64,000 nt of DNA, taken from NCBI GenBank assembly GCA_019828595.1, contig JAHQRK010000003.1:3658001-3722000 (forward strand). The letters run 5' to 3'. A program made the translations under genes and the position numbers. The DNA comes from Aphanomyces cochlioides (taxonomy: Eukaryota > Oomycota > Saprolegniomycetes > Saprolegniales > Verrucalvaceae). Shown in pieces: positions 21,035 to 31,985 of the stretch. Positions within the stretch are counted from its first letter, which is position 1. Each line of letters starts with the position of its first letter. The notes below the pieces were generated by a model that saw only the letters and a list, made by a program, of their open reading frames with translations, ran no database searches and was not told where the DNA came from.

Positions 21035-21781
21035 GGGCCCGTCTGGCAACCTAAAATATTACAATAAATAGGTCCAAAATGCCATTTTGAGGCCAAATTC
21101 AATATTTAGGTCAAAATATGAACTTGTTTATCTCCAAGATTTTTGGTTTGGATACTCACTGGAGGCTTATTTGGAATCCGGTTAATGGGATTCAAAAGCG
21201 TTTATTCAATTTGAATACCTCAACAAACTGCTTCAGCATGACTGCTTTTCAAGTCATCCGATAAAAAAATATTTGCTTTCAAAGCATCAAAAGTAAATAA
21301 ATACCTCAACTTTGAATACCCCTAATAAACCGATTAAGCTTTTTACTAGGAGGTAATTCGCATTCATCCATACGAGATGGGCCACTGAAATGTCCAGGTA
21401 GCGTGGCGCAAGGCAGAACCACATCTCCAGACAGCATGACACGAAGTACAATATCCGTCCAACATGAATATTCGGATAGTTTTCGAAGTGCGTGTGTTTA
21501 TGTCATCGAAGCTGAGTTGGGGATTTGGATCAAAAACACGACTTCCTAAAACCTTCTAATAGAAGGTTTTAGACGAATTTTGCAAACCAGAATTCTTTGT
21601 GAGGAATTCCTTGTGAGACACACATCAGGAAATTTGACGAAGGAAATGTCTTGTGTACTCAAAATGCCATTTTACGAGATGGAGGTTTTACCTCTATTTT
21701 GAAAAATGTTATGCCATAAATCGTTGATCTCAATTTAGCTGAAAATGGCATATTGATTTTGATGTTTTGCCAGACGCACCC
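21035..21781. mobile_element. PIF/Harbinger-type MITE (TSD TTA) carrying a 491-bp insertion
   Basis: Termini GGGCCCGTCTGGCAA / TTGCCAGACGCACCC are imperfect inverted repeats flanked by TTA (21032-21034 and 21782-21784). Inside, 21166-21656 is a separate repeat whose second copy is at 25045-25442 plus 29598-29694. That repeat contains the perfect palindrome CTAAAACCTTCTA/TAGAAGGTTTTAG, at whose centre the second copy was hit by a Harbinger element. Confidence 0.8.
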
Positions 21782-22383
21782 TTAAATATGTAATTTGTGT
21801 GATTTTTGGTGGAAATCATTGGATTTTTTCATCCCATATTGGACTGGTAAAGAAAAAAATACACTGTATCCGGACACACAAATTTAAATGCGAAAGGCGT
21901 TTGCGAGATTTTTGGCAGTCGTCCATTCAGTACAATCGTTATGGCACCAGTAATGGAATATCCCGAGTAAAAGTCATTGATTTTGTATTATCGATCGAAG
22001 TTCCGATTGCGCTCGTCGCTCTGCTGATCGGGGTGGATTGTGAGGAAGCAGGAGAAGAGATCAACCGATGCTTGACAAAACAAAGTTCAAAGAGATTGTG
22101 TATTAAGGACAGTATATTTTGAGGGTAATCTGCAGCGACCAGCGACGTGACGATGCAACGACTGGGCGAATCGTGCCGGCTTCACCGAGTAAAATGAAGT
22201 GTAGTCTTTTGATCGTGCAGTAAGCGAACCTATGAAGGTTTTGAATCCTAGCCAAACACATGTCTTCACACCAAGAAAACGAAGAAAGAGCTGGTGTGTG
22301 CAACTAACCAATGACCCTTCTAAGTTTGATCGATTTCAGCCAAGTTCGGAAATTTTGAGTCAATCAGACAATAAAACGTTTTA

Positions 22384-22935
22384 GGGCCACTTTCAAGTAG
22401 ATTTTTGAATGAGACGTAGCCAATCAAAATTATTCTCATCCACTTTTGGGGTGTTTTTTCCAGAAGTGGATGAAGCATGAGATTTTACCTCTTTTTAACT
22501 TTTTGAGTCTTTCAAGTTTCTGGCTGCCATGAAACCAGAAGTTGCAGTGGTCTTGTCGTTGGTGCGACAGCAGCGGCATCTGGTGATGCGAGATTTAGTC
22601 GAGATGATACTTTGCGATACGCTCTCGGGAATGGATTGACCACCAACTACATCTCCGTTGTAGTTAGGGAGCCTTTGAGCTCATAGTGAACACTTTGAGC
22701 TCGGATCGATGTAGCCAATCAAAAATGTTATGGGATGATGTAGCCAATCAAAATAGAGTTTTTTTCTTTTTCCAAAATGCGACGAAAAATATTTTATCCA
22801 ATGAAATTCGCGGTCTGTTGGATGTGGCATGACATGGAAATGCGACTGAAAATCGACAAAACAGAGACAACTGTACTTGGGAGCAAATTTTGGCGTAAAA
22901 CAGGGATGCCAAAAAAAACTACTTGAAAGAGGCCC
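22384..22935. mobile_element. PIF/Harbinger-type MITE, 552 bp, TSD TTA
   Basis: Termini GGGCCACTTTCAAGTAG / CTACTTGAAAGAGGCCC flanked by TTA at 22381-22383 and 22936-22938. The interior repeats TAGCCAATCAAAA several times and has no ORF. Confidence 0.8.
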
Positions 22936-23344
22936 TTAGCAAGTCGTGAAATTGAATTTACGACTTATAAATTCGGATTTCACTTGCTTCGAAATTCGAT
23001 GGAGTCGGGAATTTACCACTCGAAAGTTGGGAATTTCATTTTCCGAACCGACTTTGGCCATCCAAGTCGTGATTTTGCCGATGGTCGTTAAAAACAAAAA
23101 GCAAGTATTCAAAGTTGAATTTTAATTGCTTCATACAAATTTCAAAGCAAATATTTTTATTCTATAAAAAAACTTTGAAGCAGCTTTGAGATTGTCATAG
23201 CACCTCACGAGGTGCTTTTGCTTCACGAGCTTAATGCTTCAATCAAGCCAGAATAGCATATTTTAACGTCCAATCACAATCCAAATCGGCATCGTACGTC
23301 CAGAAACGATCGCTCTCACAGCGCTCTCAACTCGGGCAAGCACC

Positions 23345-24367
23345 ATGACAACCAGAGGACAAGTAGCAGGACGCCGTGTCGTCACCGACATGGAATGGCA
23401 CTTAGTGCTTGAGTTCCTTGAAGACGAAAAGAACTACAACATCATCACTGGCAAGGCCACAAAGGGAAGACCTGTACAAGGTGGCCTGGCCATAACTAAA
23501 GCCCAAGGTGAGACCAAACATACTACATCCATAACAAAGTAATTCAGGCTTTACTGCGATGGCAACGTTCATCAACGAAAGAGTGCCGGAGCAATTGCAG
23601 GATTGGAACAAGCGTAGTGCCAAGAATCGCTTCGAATCCTATCTACGTACGTTCATTGAAGGCTGCATTTGCATGGGATGGTGATAAAGACGGAGGCCAA
23701 AGTGGACAAGGACTGACAGCGAAGGATATTTCCAATGGTAATTCTAAAAGATCTACGAGTATTAATGCGTCAAATAGGAATAACGACTGTCGCTGCGAAG
23801 TTGGAGAAACTGTGTTTCAACTACGAGCGCATGAAAGCGCTGTTTCGAGGCCGCCAAAATATTGAACCAAGTCATGTATCTGTAGTAGGTGGACTCGAAT
23901 CTAGCGGTAAATAGGTTGATCGTTATATCCTTATCGTAGCGTTGATGTATCTCCTCAAGCGACCAGTACTGTGGACGATGAAGGAGATGTTGAACTAGAC
24001 GAGGCTTCAGATACAAGTTCCGATGATGAAACGAGACTGATTGCAGTAAGACACTAGATCAATTACCAAACTAAGATAATCGCCAGGGTCCTGACGTACA
24101 AGCGAATTCAGATGACGAACCTTGCGCTGTCCAATGTAATTGAATACACGCAAAAGGAAGGTTTCGACAAAGACTGACGTAAAGCCCCTCTCCAACATAA
24201 AGAAGTCACGCTTTCAAGAAAATCTGACACCAGACAAGCGTTCAACAGGGCGAAAGGACTTTGTTTCTGCCTACGAGGCCGGACAGAACAAAATACTCGA
24301 CTTGAAACGAGAAAAGTTTGAGCACTCGAAAGAAATTCAAGCATTGAAGTGTCAAAGGTTAGAATAG
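23345..24367 (+). pseudogene. Myb/SANT-like accessory protein of a Harbinger-type element, multi-exon, probably decayed
   Basis: ATG 23345. Exon 1 (RVVTDMEWHLVLEFLEDEKN...) ends at a GT donor at 23508; the 40-nt intron ends with CAG at 23547. Exon 2 continues FINERVPEQLQDWNKRSAKNRFESYL. A frame slip near 23640 leads into AAFAWDGDKD-like sequence, then a GT-AG intron. Later pieces read ITTVAAKLEKLCFNYERMKALF, an acidic DDEGDVELDEASDTSSDDE segment and a basic SFQEN-type helical end stopping at 24367. This is the layout of the DNA-binding partner encoded beside Harbinger transposases. Exact later splice sites are uncertain, and at least one frameshift seems real. Confidence 0.55.
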
Positions 24368-24379
24368 TGTTCATTGAGT

Positions 24380-24935
24380 ACGTCTTCTTTCGAGAAAAAT
24401 AGACTTCACCGTCCAGTGCTGGCTTCTCAAACAATACGCAATGTGTACCATCTGTAGATAAAACACATCCAGCAAATCTAAATTCTTGCATGTTCAGAGC
24501 AGCAAGGCATTTGCGTTCATGTGGAGAGGGCCAGGAAATCCACCTTGAAGCTCGCCTTTTTAGAGCATCAATCACTCGGCTCGTGTAAAGAAACACCGAT
24601 CCTTGTCCAACACCTTTAGCACGAGCAACCATACCACAAGATGACCCGCTTCCACTGTGACCCAGTCGATGAAGACCACAAGCAAGTTGAACCCAGACGG
24701 AAACTTGGGAGTTGTTGGACTTGCTCATAAAGTTAGGGTCATCTTCGATAAGGCTCAAAATGTACGCGAACGTCTCCTGGGAGACCCTCAGCTCTTGTAC
24801 AAAGTCATCAACATGCAGATATGGTAGTATAGAGAGAGCTCCCAAGGACTTGAGCAAGGGAAACCTGGGCTGCAGGTAGCGCACACGTAGAATACAGTTG
24901 TAGAGATCTACCAAATGTCTGAGTTTCCGCTTCAC
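24380..24935 (-). pseudogene. Harbinger-type DDE transposase, C-terminal half missing
   Basis: From 24935: KRKLRHLVDLYNCILRVRYL, LRVSQETFAYILSLIEDDP, a VWVQLACGLHRLGHSGSG segment, and STDGTHCVLFEKP...YFSRKKTYSMN. The last resembles the first catalytic Asp region of Harbinger-type nucleases (DGTH...P...RK-x-x-YS-N). Homology then stops: the frame continues through antisense of the Myb-like gene's 3' exon, so the second Asp and the Glu are gone. It is tail-to-tail with the Myb-like gene. Imperfect subterminal inverted repeats (GTATTCAAAGTTGA near 23108 and 25190) suggest one original element of about 2 kb, internally deleted. Confidence 0.6.
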
Positions 24936-25044
24936 TGTGGAGCTTTGATCTGGGTGCTCAACAACAAGCGCTTAATCAACTTTTCAATGCCTTTCAAGGT
25001 GGCCATGTGCACTCCCTGTCGCGGCATGGATGGACGAAAGAAAA

Positions 25045-25442
25045 CTTATTTGGAATCCGGTTAATGGGATTCAAAAGCATTTATTCAATTTGAATACCTC
25101 AACAAACTGCTTCAGCATGACTGCTTTTCAAGTCATCCGATAAAAAAATATTTGCTTTCAAAGCATCAAAAGTAAATAAATACCTCAACTTTGAATACCC
25201 CTAATAAACCGATTAAGCTTTTTACTAGGAGGTAATTCGCATTCATCCATACGAGATGGGCCACTGAAATGTCCAGGTAGCGTGGCGCAAGGCAGAACCA
25301 CATCTCCAGACAGCATGACACGAAGTACAATATCCGTCCAACATGAATATTCGGATAGTTTTCGAAGTGCGTGTGTTTATGTCATCGAAGCTGAGTTGGG
25401 GATTTGGATCAAAAACACGACTTCCTAAAACCTTCTAAGGGC
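25045..25442 (+). repeat. Second copy of the 21166-21656 repeat, split by later insertions
   Basis: 25045-25442 matches 21166-21563 almost base for base. The remainder (about 100 bp) resumes at 29598-29694. The gap is filled by a Harbinger element (26892-29594) and, inside its left edge, a 1.43-kb insertion (25443-26876). Confidence 0.85.
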
Positions 25443-26876
25443 CATCAAGAGCGATGATTGAAGCCCTGGAACCTACTTGCCGTCGCCCCGACAACTTTTG
25501 GTGAAATGGCTAAAACTCATCGGAATGGCTCCTAAACGCAAATCAACTCCGATCGCCCAACTTAGAGTTGGAGAGGCTCGAGAATGTCCTCGCGATGGAT
25601 TTGAGCTATCAAGCACCATGATAGCAGCACAGGAACCCAACTTCCGATTCCAAACCATTTTGAGCCGATAAGGCTCCAAAACGACCATCGTAGCTCATTT
25701 CAGCTACACGACTCTATATGCACCGATTAATATGGTGCATCCACCGCTAGCCTCCATTGATGGAGGACACCAAGTATGGCTATCTATCTCGTAGCCGTTC
25801 GGAAGTTATGACTCCTTCAAATTTGGCCGCCGAGACGCCCGATTGGAAAAAACACTGGTTTTGTCTAGCGCTCTCCCGCTACACACTACCTATGGCGATT
25901 CTAATGGTGCGCTATCCTTCGTACGTATCGTCGCTACGATTCTGCCAAGTGGCTCCATGGACCGCGGCGCCGTTCGAAATCCAGCTCCGACGATGCTCGC
26001 GCTCGAGACCTATCCGCGCATGGCGCATGTCAAAATGGCACCTCCCAAATATTTTACCCTTTTTTATTATTTTTGGGAGGTTTACCCCAAAAGCCCAACC
26101 CACAAGGGATTTTCCCTCTATCTCGCCACCTTCAACTCCGACGAAGACGCTCCTGAAAACAACTTTGCTTGTCATGGAACGACTGACCTCGGTGATTTTT
26201 TTGGCTGGTCAAATCGTCCAAGAACATTTTATTTTGGATGGTCCTCTCTCTCAAACCCAGCTTTTCCCATGGTTCCAGCGATTTAATTCGGCCTCCTGAG
26301 GTCGAATTAAATTGGCCACGACCTTTTTGGATTTTTTGGGCTCCTACCTCTTGCCAATTTATTTTCCTTGGGCCTGATTTTACTCTGTTTCGACCCTTTT
26401 GTCAATTTTTGGCCTTCCTCTCCTGTCGATTTATTTATTCATGGATCGACCCCAACTCAAGCTTTTATTTACTTGGCCTTTTTCACTGCGTACCTCCACT
26501 TGGAATTTTTATCAAGACTTTTGTATACAAATTTTCAAGTCCTCCACAGTCAACCCGAAATTGCCTCGTATCTCGCCACCACCAACTCGGATCAAGATGG
26601 TCATGAAAAGAAAGTTGCTTGTATGGCTCTTCTCTATACTGTTGAATTTTTTCACAGCCTGAATCGCCATGCAACATTTTCTTTCTGCCATGGTTCCTCC
26701 AAATTACCCCACACCCAAGTCTATTTCGGTTAAGCAACACTGGACGATTTTCCACAAGAACCTTCCAAGGTCACATTTCGCAACACATATTTATTATGCG
26801 ACCTATGAAGCCAAAATCGAAAGTCTAGTTTGCGGCCCTTTTGGGCCATATTAATTCTTTAATATACTCAGTTAAC
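25443..26876. mobile_element. 1.43-kb insertion of unknown class flanked by a 19-bp direct repeat
   Basis: CCTAAAACCTTCTAAGGGC occurs at 25424-25442 and 26877-26895. It spans the junction between the target and the first four bases of the Harbinger element, so this insertion came after the Harbinger. A 19-bp target duplication fits LINE- or SINE-type target-primed insertion better than LTR or DNA elements. There is no reverse-transcriptase-like ORF and no clear poly-A. Two related segments containing TCTCGCCACC lie about 450 bp apart (26123 and 26570). Confidence 0.6.
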
Positions 26877-27159
26877 CTAAAACCTTCTAAGGGCATATCC
26901 ACCACTTAGGGCATATGCTCAATTTCCACTTCAGAATTCTGCACCAGGATGGCTAAACCCAAGTCAAATTTGGCCAGAAGTGTAAACCTATGTCAAATCT
27001 GGCTTGGATATAGCCATCGTGAAACGAGGTCCAATTGGGAAATAATCCGAACCCAAACCAGAATGTGAAATTGGCACGCGCGGCAACGAACACAGATACA
27101 TTCGCGCTTACAAACTCTTGAAAGTTGCAGTGTCATTCAGTTACTCGTCTTGTCGTGAT

Positions 27160-28068
27160 ATGACCGACAAGGGAAAAGCGAAAAGAGGGTCGAACTATGA
27201 TCCTGCTGAGGACCAAGCGATTGCAAAGGCGTGGATCCGCGTCTCGAATGATGCATCGATCGGAATCAATCAGACGTCGGATCGTTTTTGGAGCCGAGTG
27301 AAAGAGACTTATGACAAAGACGAGACCATTATACGTAGGGTTGAAAGAGGGGAATTTGAGGACCGATCGGTCTACAGTTTGCAAAGTCGGTTCACGCTTA
27401 TATCGCATGAAACCGGAAAGTTCATGAAGTGCCTGAAGCGTGCTCTCTCGACCCTGGAGTCAGGCAAGAATGACGCTCTTGTTGGCGCTCTGAATATCTA
27501 CCAGCACACCCACAAATAGAGAAAGGCTTTTGAATTTCAACGATGTTACGAGGTTCTCTCTAGCTGTCCAATGTTTTGCCTCTCTGTTGACGATGCCAAG
27601 TGTGTGAATGGAGAGTCCAGTGTGGCACAATCTGATGAACGCAATAATGGACGTGACGACATGAGTGATGCAGCTGAAAAGTGTGGTGTGAAGCGAGCTA
27701 AGCGTATGAAACAAGAGAAATGCGACCGAGCCCAACAACTGTCGATAGGAGTTGGTATCAAGAAGGCCAGTGAAGAGCGCAATGGCCTTCTTCGTGCTTA
27801 CGTTATGCAAACAATCTTCACGGAAACACTAGTTAGTGAAGAGCATGCCCGATTCTTGGAACTTAAAAAGAAGATGTTGCTCAAGGACTTGGAAGTACAG
27901 GCCAAGAGAATTGATCCAAGCGCCACAGACTCGCCCAGTGCAACACCCGAGTCTCAGGGGACGTCTTTGTCGAGCATTGCCGATGGTTTCTCTACGACTA
28001 ACCAGGCCAAGCGAGCGACCATTATGGCATTATGTGGCGAGAATGATGACGACACATTTGAAGTGTAG
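27160..28068 (+). pseudogene. Harbinger ORF1, Myb-like/NAM-associated protein with one nonsense codon
   Basis: From ATG 27160 (MTDKGKAKRGSNYDPAEDQ) one frame runs to 28068 except for TAG at 27517-27519. N-terminal part: a trihelix/Myb-like DNA-binding region (DQAIA-AWIRVSNDASIG...FWSRVKETY). Directly after the stop the frame continues RKAFEFQRCYEVLSSCP, the typical F-x-F-x-C-W/Y-x-x-L-x-x-x-P hinge of this family. A coiled, charged C-terminus (HARFLELKKKMLLKDLEVQA) ends near 28068. Total about 302 codons with a single stop, probably a recent GAG-to-TAG or similar change. An intron is unlikely because the coding signal crosses the stop without a gap. Confidence 0.75.
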
Positions 28069-28106
28069 ACATTATCGATTAAGCAAACGGCTAATAAAGA
28101 ACTTGT

Positions 28107-29370
28107 TCAGCTAGCTTCAGCATGCATTTGCCAAATGTGTTCAACTACACCATCACGAAGTTGGAAGTACAAACCGCGGTTTTCAATGCGTCGGATAGTC
28201 TCGATGGTGTTGTTGACACGATGCAATTGATGAGACTGGCGCTCAGGTGGACGCGACACTCGAAATGTTGAAGCAGAATGATCATCCCACAAGTACTCTT
28301 GGTCATATCCCTCGACGCGTTCGTCATCGACAATCATATTATGCATGATGATACATGCCTTCAAGATGTTGGCCATGTCTGATCGCTTCCAAAAGCGGCA
28401 TGGTGAATTGATAATTCTCCATCGAGCTTGGAGAACACCAAAGGCTCTCTCAACGTCCTTACGGCAAGGTTCTTGTGTCGCTGAGTACAATTTGCGCTTG
28501 TTGCCTGTAGGATGAGGAATCGTTTTAAGGAACACAGGCCAATCGGGATAGATACCGTCAGCGAGGCAGTAAGCCATATTGTACTCATGCTGATTCACAA
28601 CAAACGAGACCGTCGACGCTTGGCAATTCAAGATACGGTCAAAAAAGGTCGACGGGTCGAGGATATTGATATCATTCAAGGAGCCTGGCCAGCCAAAGCT
28701 TGCGTGCCAAATCCACAACTCAGCATCAGCGCAAGCCTCCAACACAACAGTTGGTTTCTTTTCCTTGCCTTTGAACAGACCGGCGAGGTACACAGGACAG
28801 TTCTGCCATTCCCAATGCATACAGTCGATACTACAGAGCATTCCAACAAATCCACGCTTTGCGTTCACTTTGAGCAAATGCTCAACATATCCTCTTCCGT
28901 TGGACCTCGCATATATTCCTCTCCAAAGCAAGCAATCACAGCATCGATAAAATGTCGTAGGGTGTCGAATAGCGTGGTTTCAGAGATTTCAAAGTTCTCA
29001 TCAAGCGCATCAGTAGGTGTAGCATAAGCAAGCATTCAAAGCGCGGCAACAATCTTTACAAGTGGATGAATTCCAAGTTTTTTTACGCAGTTTACACGCT
29101 GTTGGAAATAACAAGGATATGTAGCCAGTACACCACTGTATATGCGAGAGAAAAGCCGCTTGCTCATTCTGAACCGGCGTCTGAAGTCGCTGTCATTGTA
29201 AATCGGGTTCTCACAAAAGTATTGCTGTTTGAGACGAGTGTATCGGCCTTCGTAGTCGCGAGACTTGTTGGATGTACGTCCCAGACATCAGCCGCCGTGT
29301 CGCACATTTTGCTGCGCTTCGTCGAGCTCTGCGTCGAGCCACCACTGCTCCCCGTCGTCCTATGCACATA
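28107..29370 (-). pseudogene. Harbinger DDE transposase with stop and frameshift
   Basis: Conserved core from 28931 to 28107: MLCSIDCMHWEWQNCPV (first Asp), PGSLNDINILD (second Asp), DGIYPDWPVF and RKDVERAFGVLQARW (Glu), ending LRDGVVEHIWQMHAEAS. Upstream, YFCENPIYNDSDFRRRFRMS and KLGIHPLVKIVAAL give the N-terminal region. This is followed by TGA near 29032, where relatives have Arg (CGA expected), and a frame change near 28885 inside EEDMLSI/HLLKVN. Catalytic residues are present but translation is blocked. The N-terminus before 29250 could not be resolved. Confidence 0.85.
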
Positions 29371-29865
29371 GCTCGCTGAGTATAAAGGGATCCACCCCGT
29401 CCATGGCTTTGAGGCAACACTGGGTTATGTGATTTTATTGGCTACATATTTTTATTGGGAAATTGGGATTTGGAACCCGTCCAAGTGGATTTATGCCCAT
29501 CTCTGGTGTGAAAATCCAAATGGAAATCCAAGCTAAACCGACAATTTAGCTTTTACTACTAGTAGTAACTTTTACCGTACTGGTGGAGATGCTCTAATAG
29601 AAAGTTTTAGACGAATTTTGCAAACCAGAATTCTTTGTGAGGAATTCCTTGTGAGACACACATCAGGAAATTTGACGAAGGAAATGTCTTGTGTGTAATT
29701 CTCACAAGGAATAAATTTTACATGTAGATGGGCCAATCAAATGACCAAGACATCAAGCGCAAGCCAGCATTCCGTTTCAAGGCCTCGTCCGATGTCAATC
29801 TCTTGAAGCAATTCCACATTCAGCTTTTACAAAGCAACACTAGTTGTACAACATGCTATCCCTTA

Positions 29866-30951
29866 GAGTGTCTCCACCCGGTAGCTATTTCCCTAGCCAC
29901 AGCCAAAATTTGGCTAGAAAGCAGCCCCACCCAGGATCGCTATAGCCATAATATTTTGTTGGACTAGCTATTTTTCACCGAAATAGCTAGCCAAGTATTT
30001 CAAAAGTCAAATATCAAACATACATTCTTGAACAAGACAAGAATGAATGTGTGAAGCCGTACTGAGATCTTGCATGAGTGAAAAGGAGTCGAGGATAAGA
30101 GCATCTCCAGCAGTCTCTGAATCCTTCTCTGAAACTGACTTTTTTCTGATTCCAGTGGATAATTTCAGGGAAAACACCTCCAGCAGTCTCTGGTTTTGAC
30201 TCTGAAACTGGTTCTCAGGACAACGTGACACTGAGTTTCGAGCGCCGCCACTGAGTTTTGAGCCAAAAAGTCAGGGTTTTGGGACCAAAATCCAGAGGCA
30301 CTGACTTTAGTTTCATATTCAGACTTATTATGGTATACAAAATACTAGATATTCACGTTTTATTGGCATGGATGGACGGCAAAGAGAGCTGCACTATGCC
30401 GTCACTCTCTTGATGACCTAGTTTTATAACATTATGCATATCTTCATCATCTCCTGTCTCTTCATGGCGCAGGACGCAAGAACCCTCGGCAACTTGGAGC
30501 GCCAGCCAGCTGCTGGCTCTGTTCTGGCTGCATTACAGGTGAACATGTCATTGCATAAATTAATATAGTATTTAAAATTACAGGTTTCTGAGCTTTAAAT
30601 TCCGAGACTGCTGTGAAAATATCGACACTGAAACTCAAACTCAGTTTTCTGTGCAACTCTTGCCCCTGGATCTCAGGTAAAATTCAGTTTCAGATTCAGA
30701 GACTGCTGGAGATGCTCTAAGGCTGAGAGTCCTAGAATGGACAGAAATTGATGACAAAAAGATCAGCATTCGTCGCAGTTGTTTGGGGCATCGCTGCTAG
30801 GGCACTGATGAACTCAGGATATATGGTCATACTGGGTGTCGCTTCTTCCATTTAGCTATGGTAGAATGTGGATTACAAATGTAGCTATAGCTAAAACTGT
30901 CTCAAAATGGCTAATTTGGTTATGGCTATAGCTAATGGGTTGGAGATGCTC
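29866..30951. mobile_element. PIF/Harbinger-type MITE (TSD TTA) hosting a second MITE
   Basis: Ends GAGTGTCTCCACCCGGTAGCT / AGCTAATGGGTTGGAGATGCTC flanked by TTA at 29863-29865 and 30952-30954. Subterminal repeats of TAGCTAT(A)GC occur on both sides. Another MITE (30099-30717) sits inside. Confidence 0.85.
30099..30717. mobile_element. Nested PIF/Harbinger-type MITE, 619 bp, TSD TAA
   Basis: Ends GAGCATCTCCAGCAGTCTCTG / CAGAGACTGCTGGAGATGCTC are perfect inverted repeats flanked by TAA at 30096-30098 and 30718-30720. A second partial end (CACCTCCAGCAGTCTCTG) lies at about 30175. No coding capacity. Confidence 0.9.
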
Positions 30952-31126
30952 TTATGATGCAAATTTGCATCAAAATTAGTTTTTTTATGGGTGTTTTCAC
31001 AATAAAATTCAAACTATTTTGATTGGTGAAAATATAGAAATAGCTATGAAAAGCCACTACTTTAACCAATCAAATGAACTACATGTTAGTTGCGTTTGAA
31101 ACGTCGGTGAAACGATTCTTTTGAAA

Positions 31127-31547
31127 ATGAGTGATCTCAGCGACGAAGCATATGACGAAGAGTCAACTTTCGAGGTGGATACAGTGCACATTACACACGC
31201 CATGCACCACCTTATGGAAAACAATCTTGACAGCATTGACAGCGACTCTGATGGCGAAATGCCTGAAGAGAATCAATCTCGTCCGACCGACTCGTACACT
31301 CCACTAACACCCAGGTTTCCTCGTCACCGCAAAAATGTCTGAATTACCTAAATGTCAATTCTACCCAGCTGACCACTTGCCAATACACACAGAGACTAGA
31401 ACTTGGTGTTTCCTTTGTCGATTTTACCTTTCTGCATCCGACAATGCTAAATTAGCACCAAAAACAGATATTTCGTGTTCGTACTGCAAGGTTGCTCTGT
31501 GTCTGTCGAAAAAGCGAAATTGCAGAATCATCGAGAGACTGCTGCTG
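31127..31547 (+). pseudogene. Internally deleted piggyBac-like transposase
   Basis: 31127-31342 encodes an acidic N-terminus (DLSDEAYDEESTF...DSIDSDSDGE). After a frame change the next 70 codons read TRTWCFLCRFYL...ISCSYCKVALCLSKKRNC. That is the C-terminal Cys-rich zinc ribbon (C-x2-C...C-x2-C...LC) of piggyBac-type transposases. The catalytic middle is missing. Ends and TTAA sites were not found. Confidence 0.5.
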
Positions 31548-31775
31548 TAGACAGCATGTGAGATTCCTGCCAGTGCTCAATGACGCTATGGCATACAGTC
31601 TATTCGCAACCACAGAGCTATCACACATACATGCTCTGTGGTTGCAAGCAGCTGCATCATTGAGCATTGGCATGGAGTTCAAAGTCTGTGAACAACAACA
31701 GAATCATCGAGAGACTGTTGTTGTAAACAGGATTTGAGATTCCTGCCAGTGCTCAATGACGCTATGGCATACATT
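31523..31775. repeat. Direct duplication of about 80 bp
   Basis: CAGAATCATCGAGAGACTG... to ...GACGCTATGGCATACA occurs at 31523-31600 and again at 31699-31775. The first copy starts inside the piggyBac-like ORF, so the duplication captured its 3' end. Confidence 0.75.
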
Positions 31776-31907
31776 GGAATGCTAGTTTCTCGCCTGCTGC
31801 ACATTGAAGGAATGAGATCTATGCGTTTCCTACTGTGCGTGAGGTAGGAGCAATCAATGGTATTTGGAGCCAAACAATCAGACATGGGATTAAACAAAAT
31901 TTTATCA

Positions 31908-31985
31908 AAAATGCGCACTCGGACACTCGAACCCGCAATCTGTGGGTTCCCTAGCCGTGAGCCAAACGCATCGGACACGGTGAAA
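31908..31985 (-). other. tRNA-like promoter (possible SINE head)
   Basis: On the minus strand TTTGGCTCACGGCTAGG resembles a pol III A box, and GCGGGTTCGAGTGTCC about 30 nt later a B box. The acceptor stem does not pair as in a tRNA gene. It may be the head of a tRNA-derived SINE; no body or tail could be defined. Confidence 0.35.

Larger units (their letters stand above)
26892..29594. mobile_element. PIF/Harbinger transposon, TSD TAA, both genes broken
   Basis: Ends GGGCATATCCACC / GGTGGAGATGCTC flanked by TAA (26889-26891 and 29595-29597), inserted into the palindrome CTTCTAATAGAAG. It carries the two genes expected of an autonomous element in convergent orientation: a Myb/NAM-associated protein (+) and a DDE transposase (-). 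Confidence 0.88.

Noticed and set aside
21166..25442. The 491-bp direct repeats as LTRs of a retrotransposon
   Set aside because: No RT, integrase or primer-binding site lies between them, and the second copy is explained by separate insertions.
31908..31985. A functional tRNA gene
   Set aside because: A- and B-box-like motifs are present but the cloverleaf stems do not pair; kept only as a possible SINE head.
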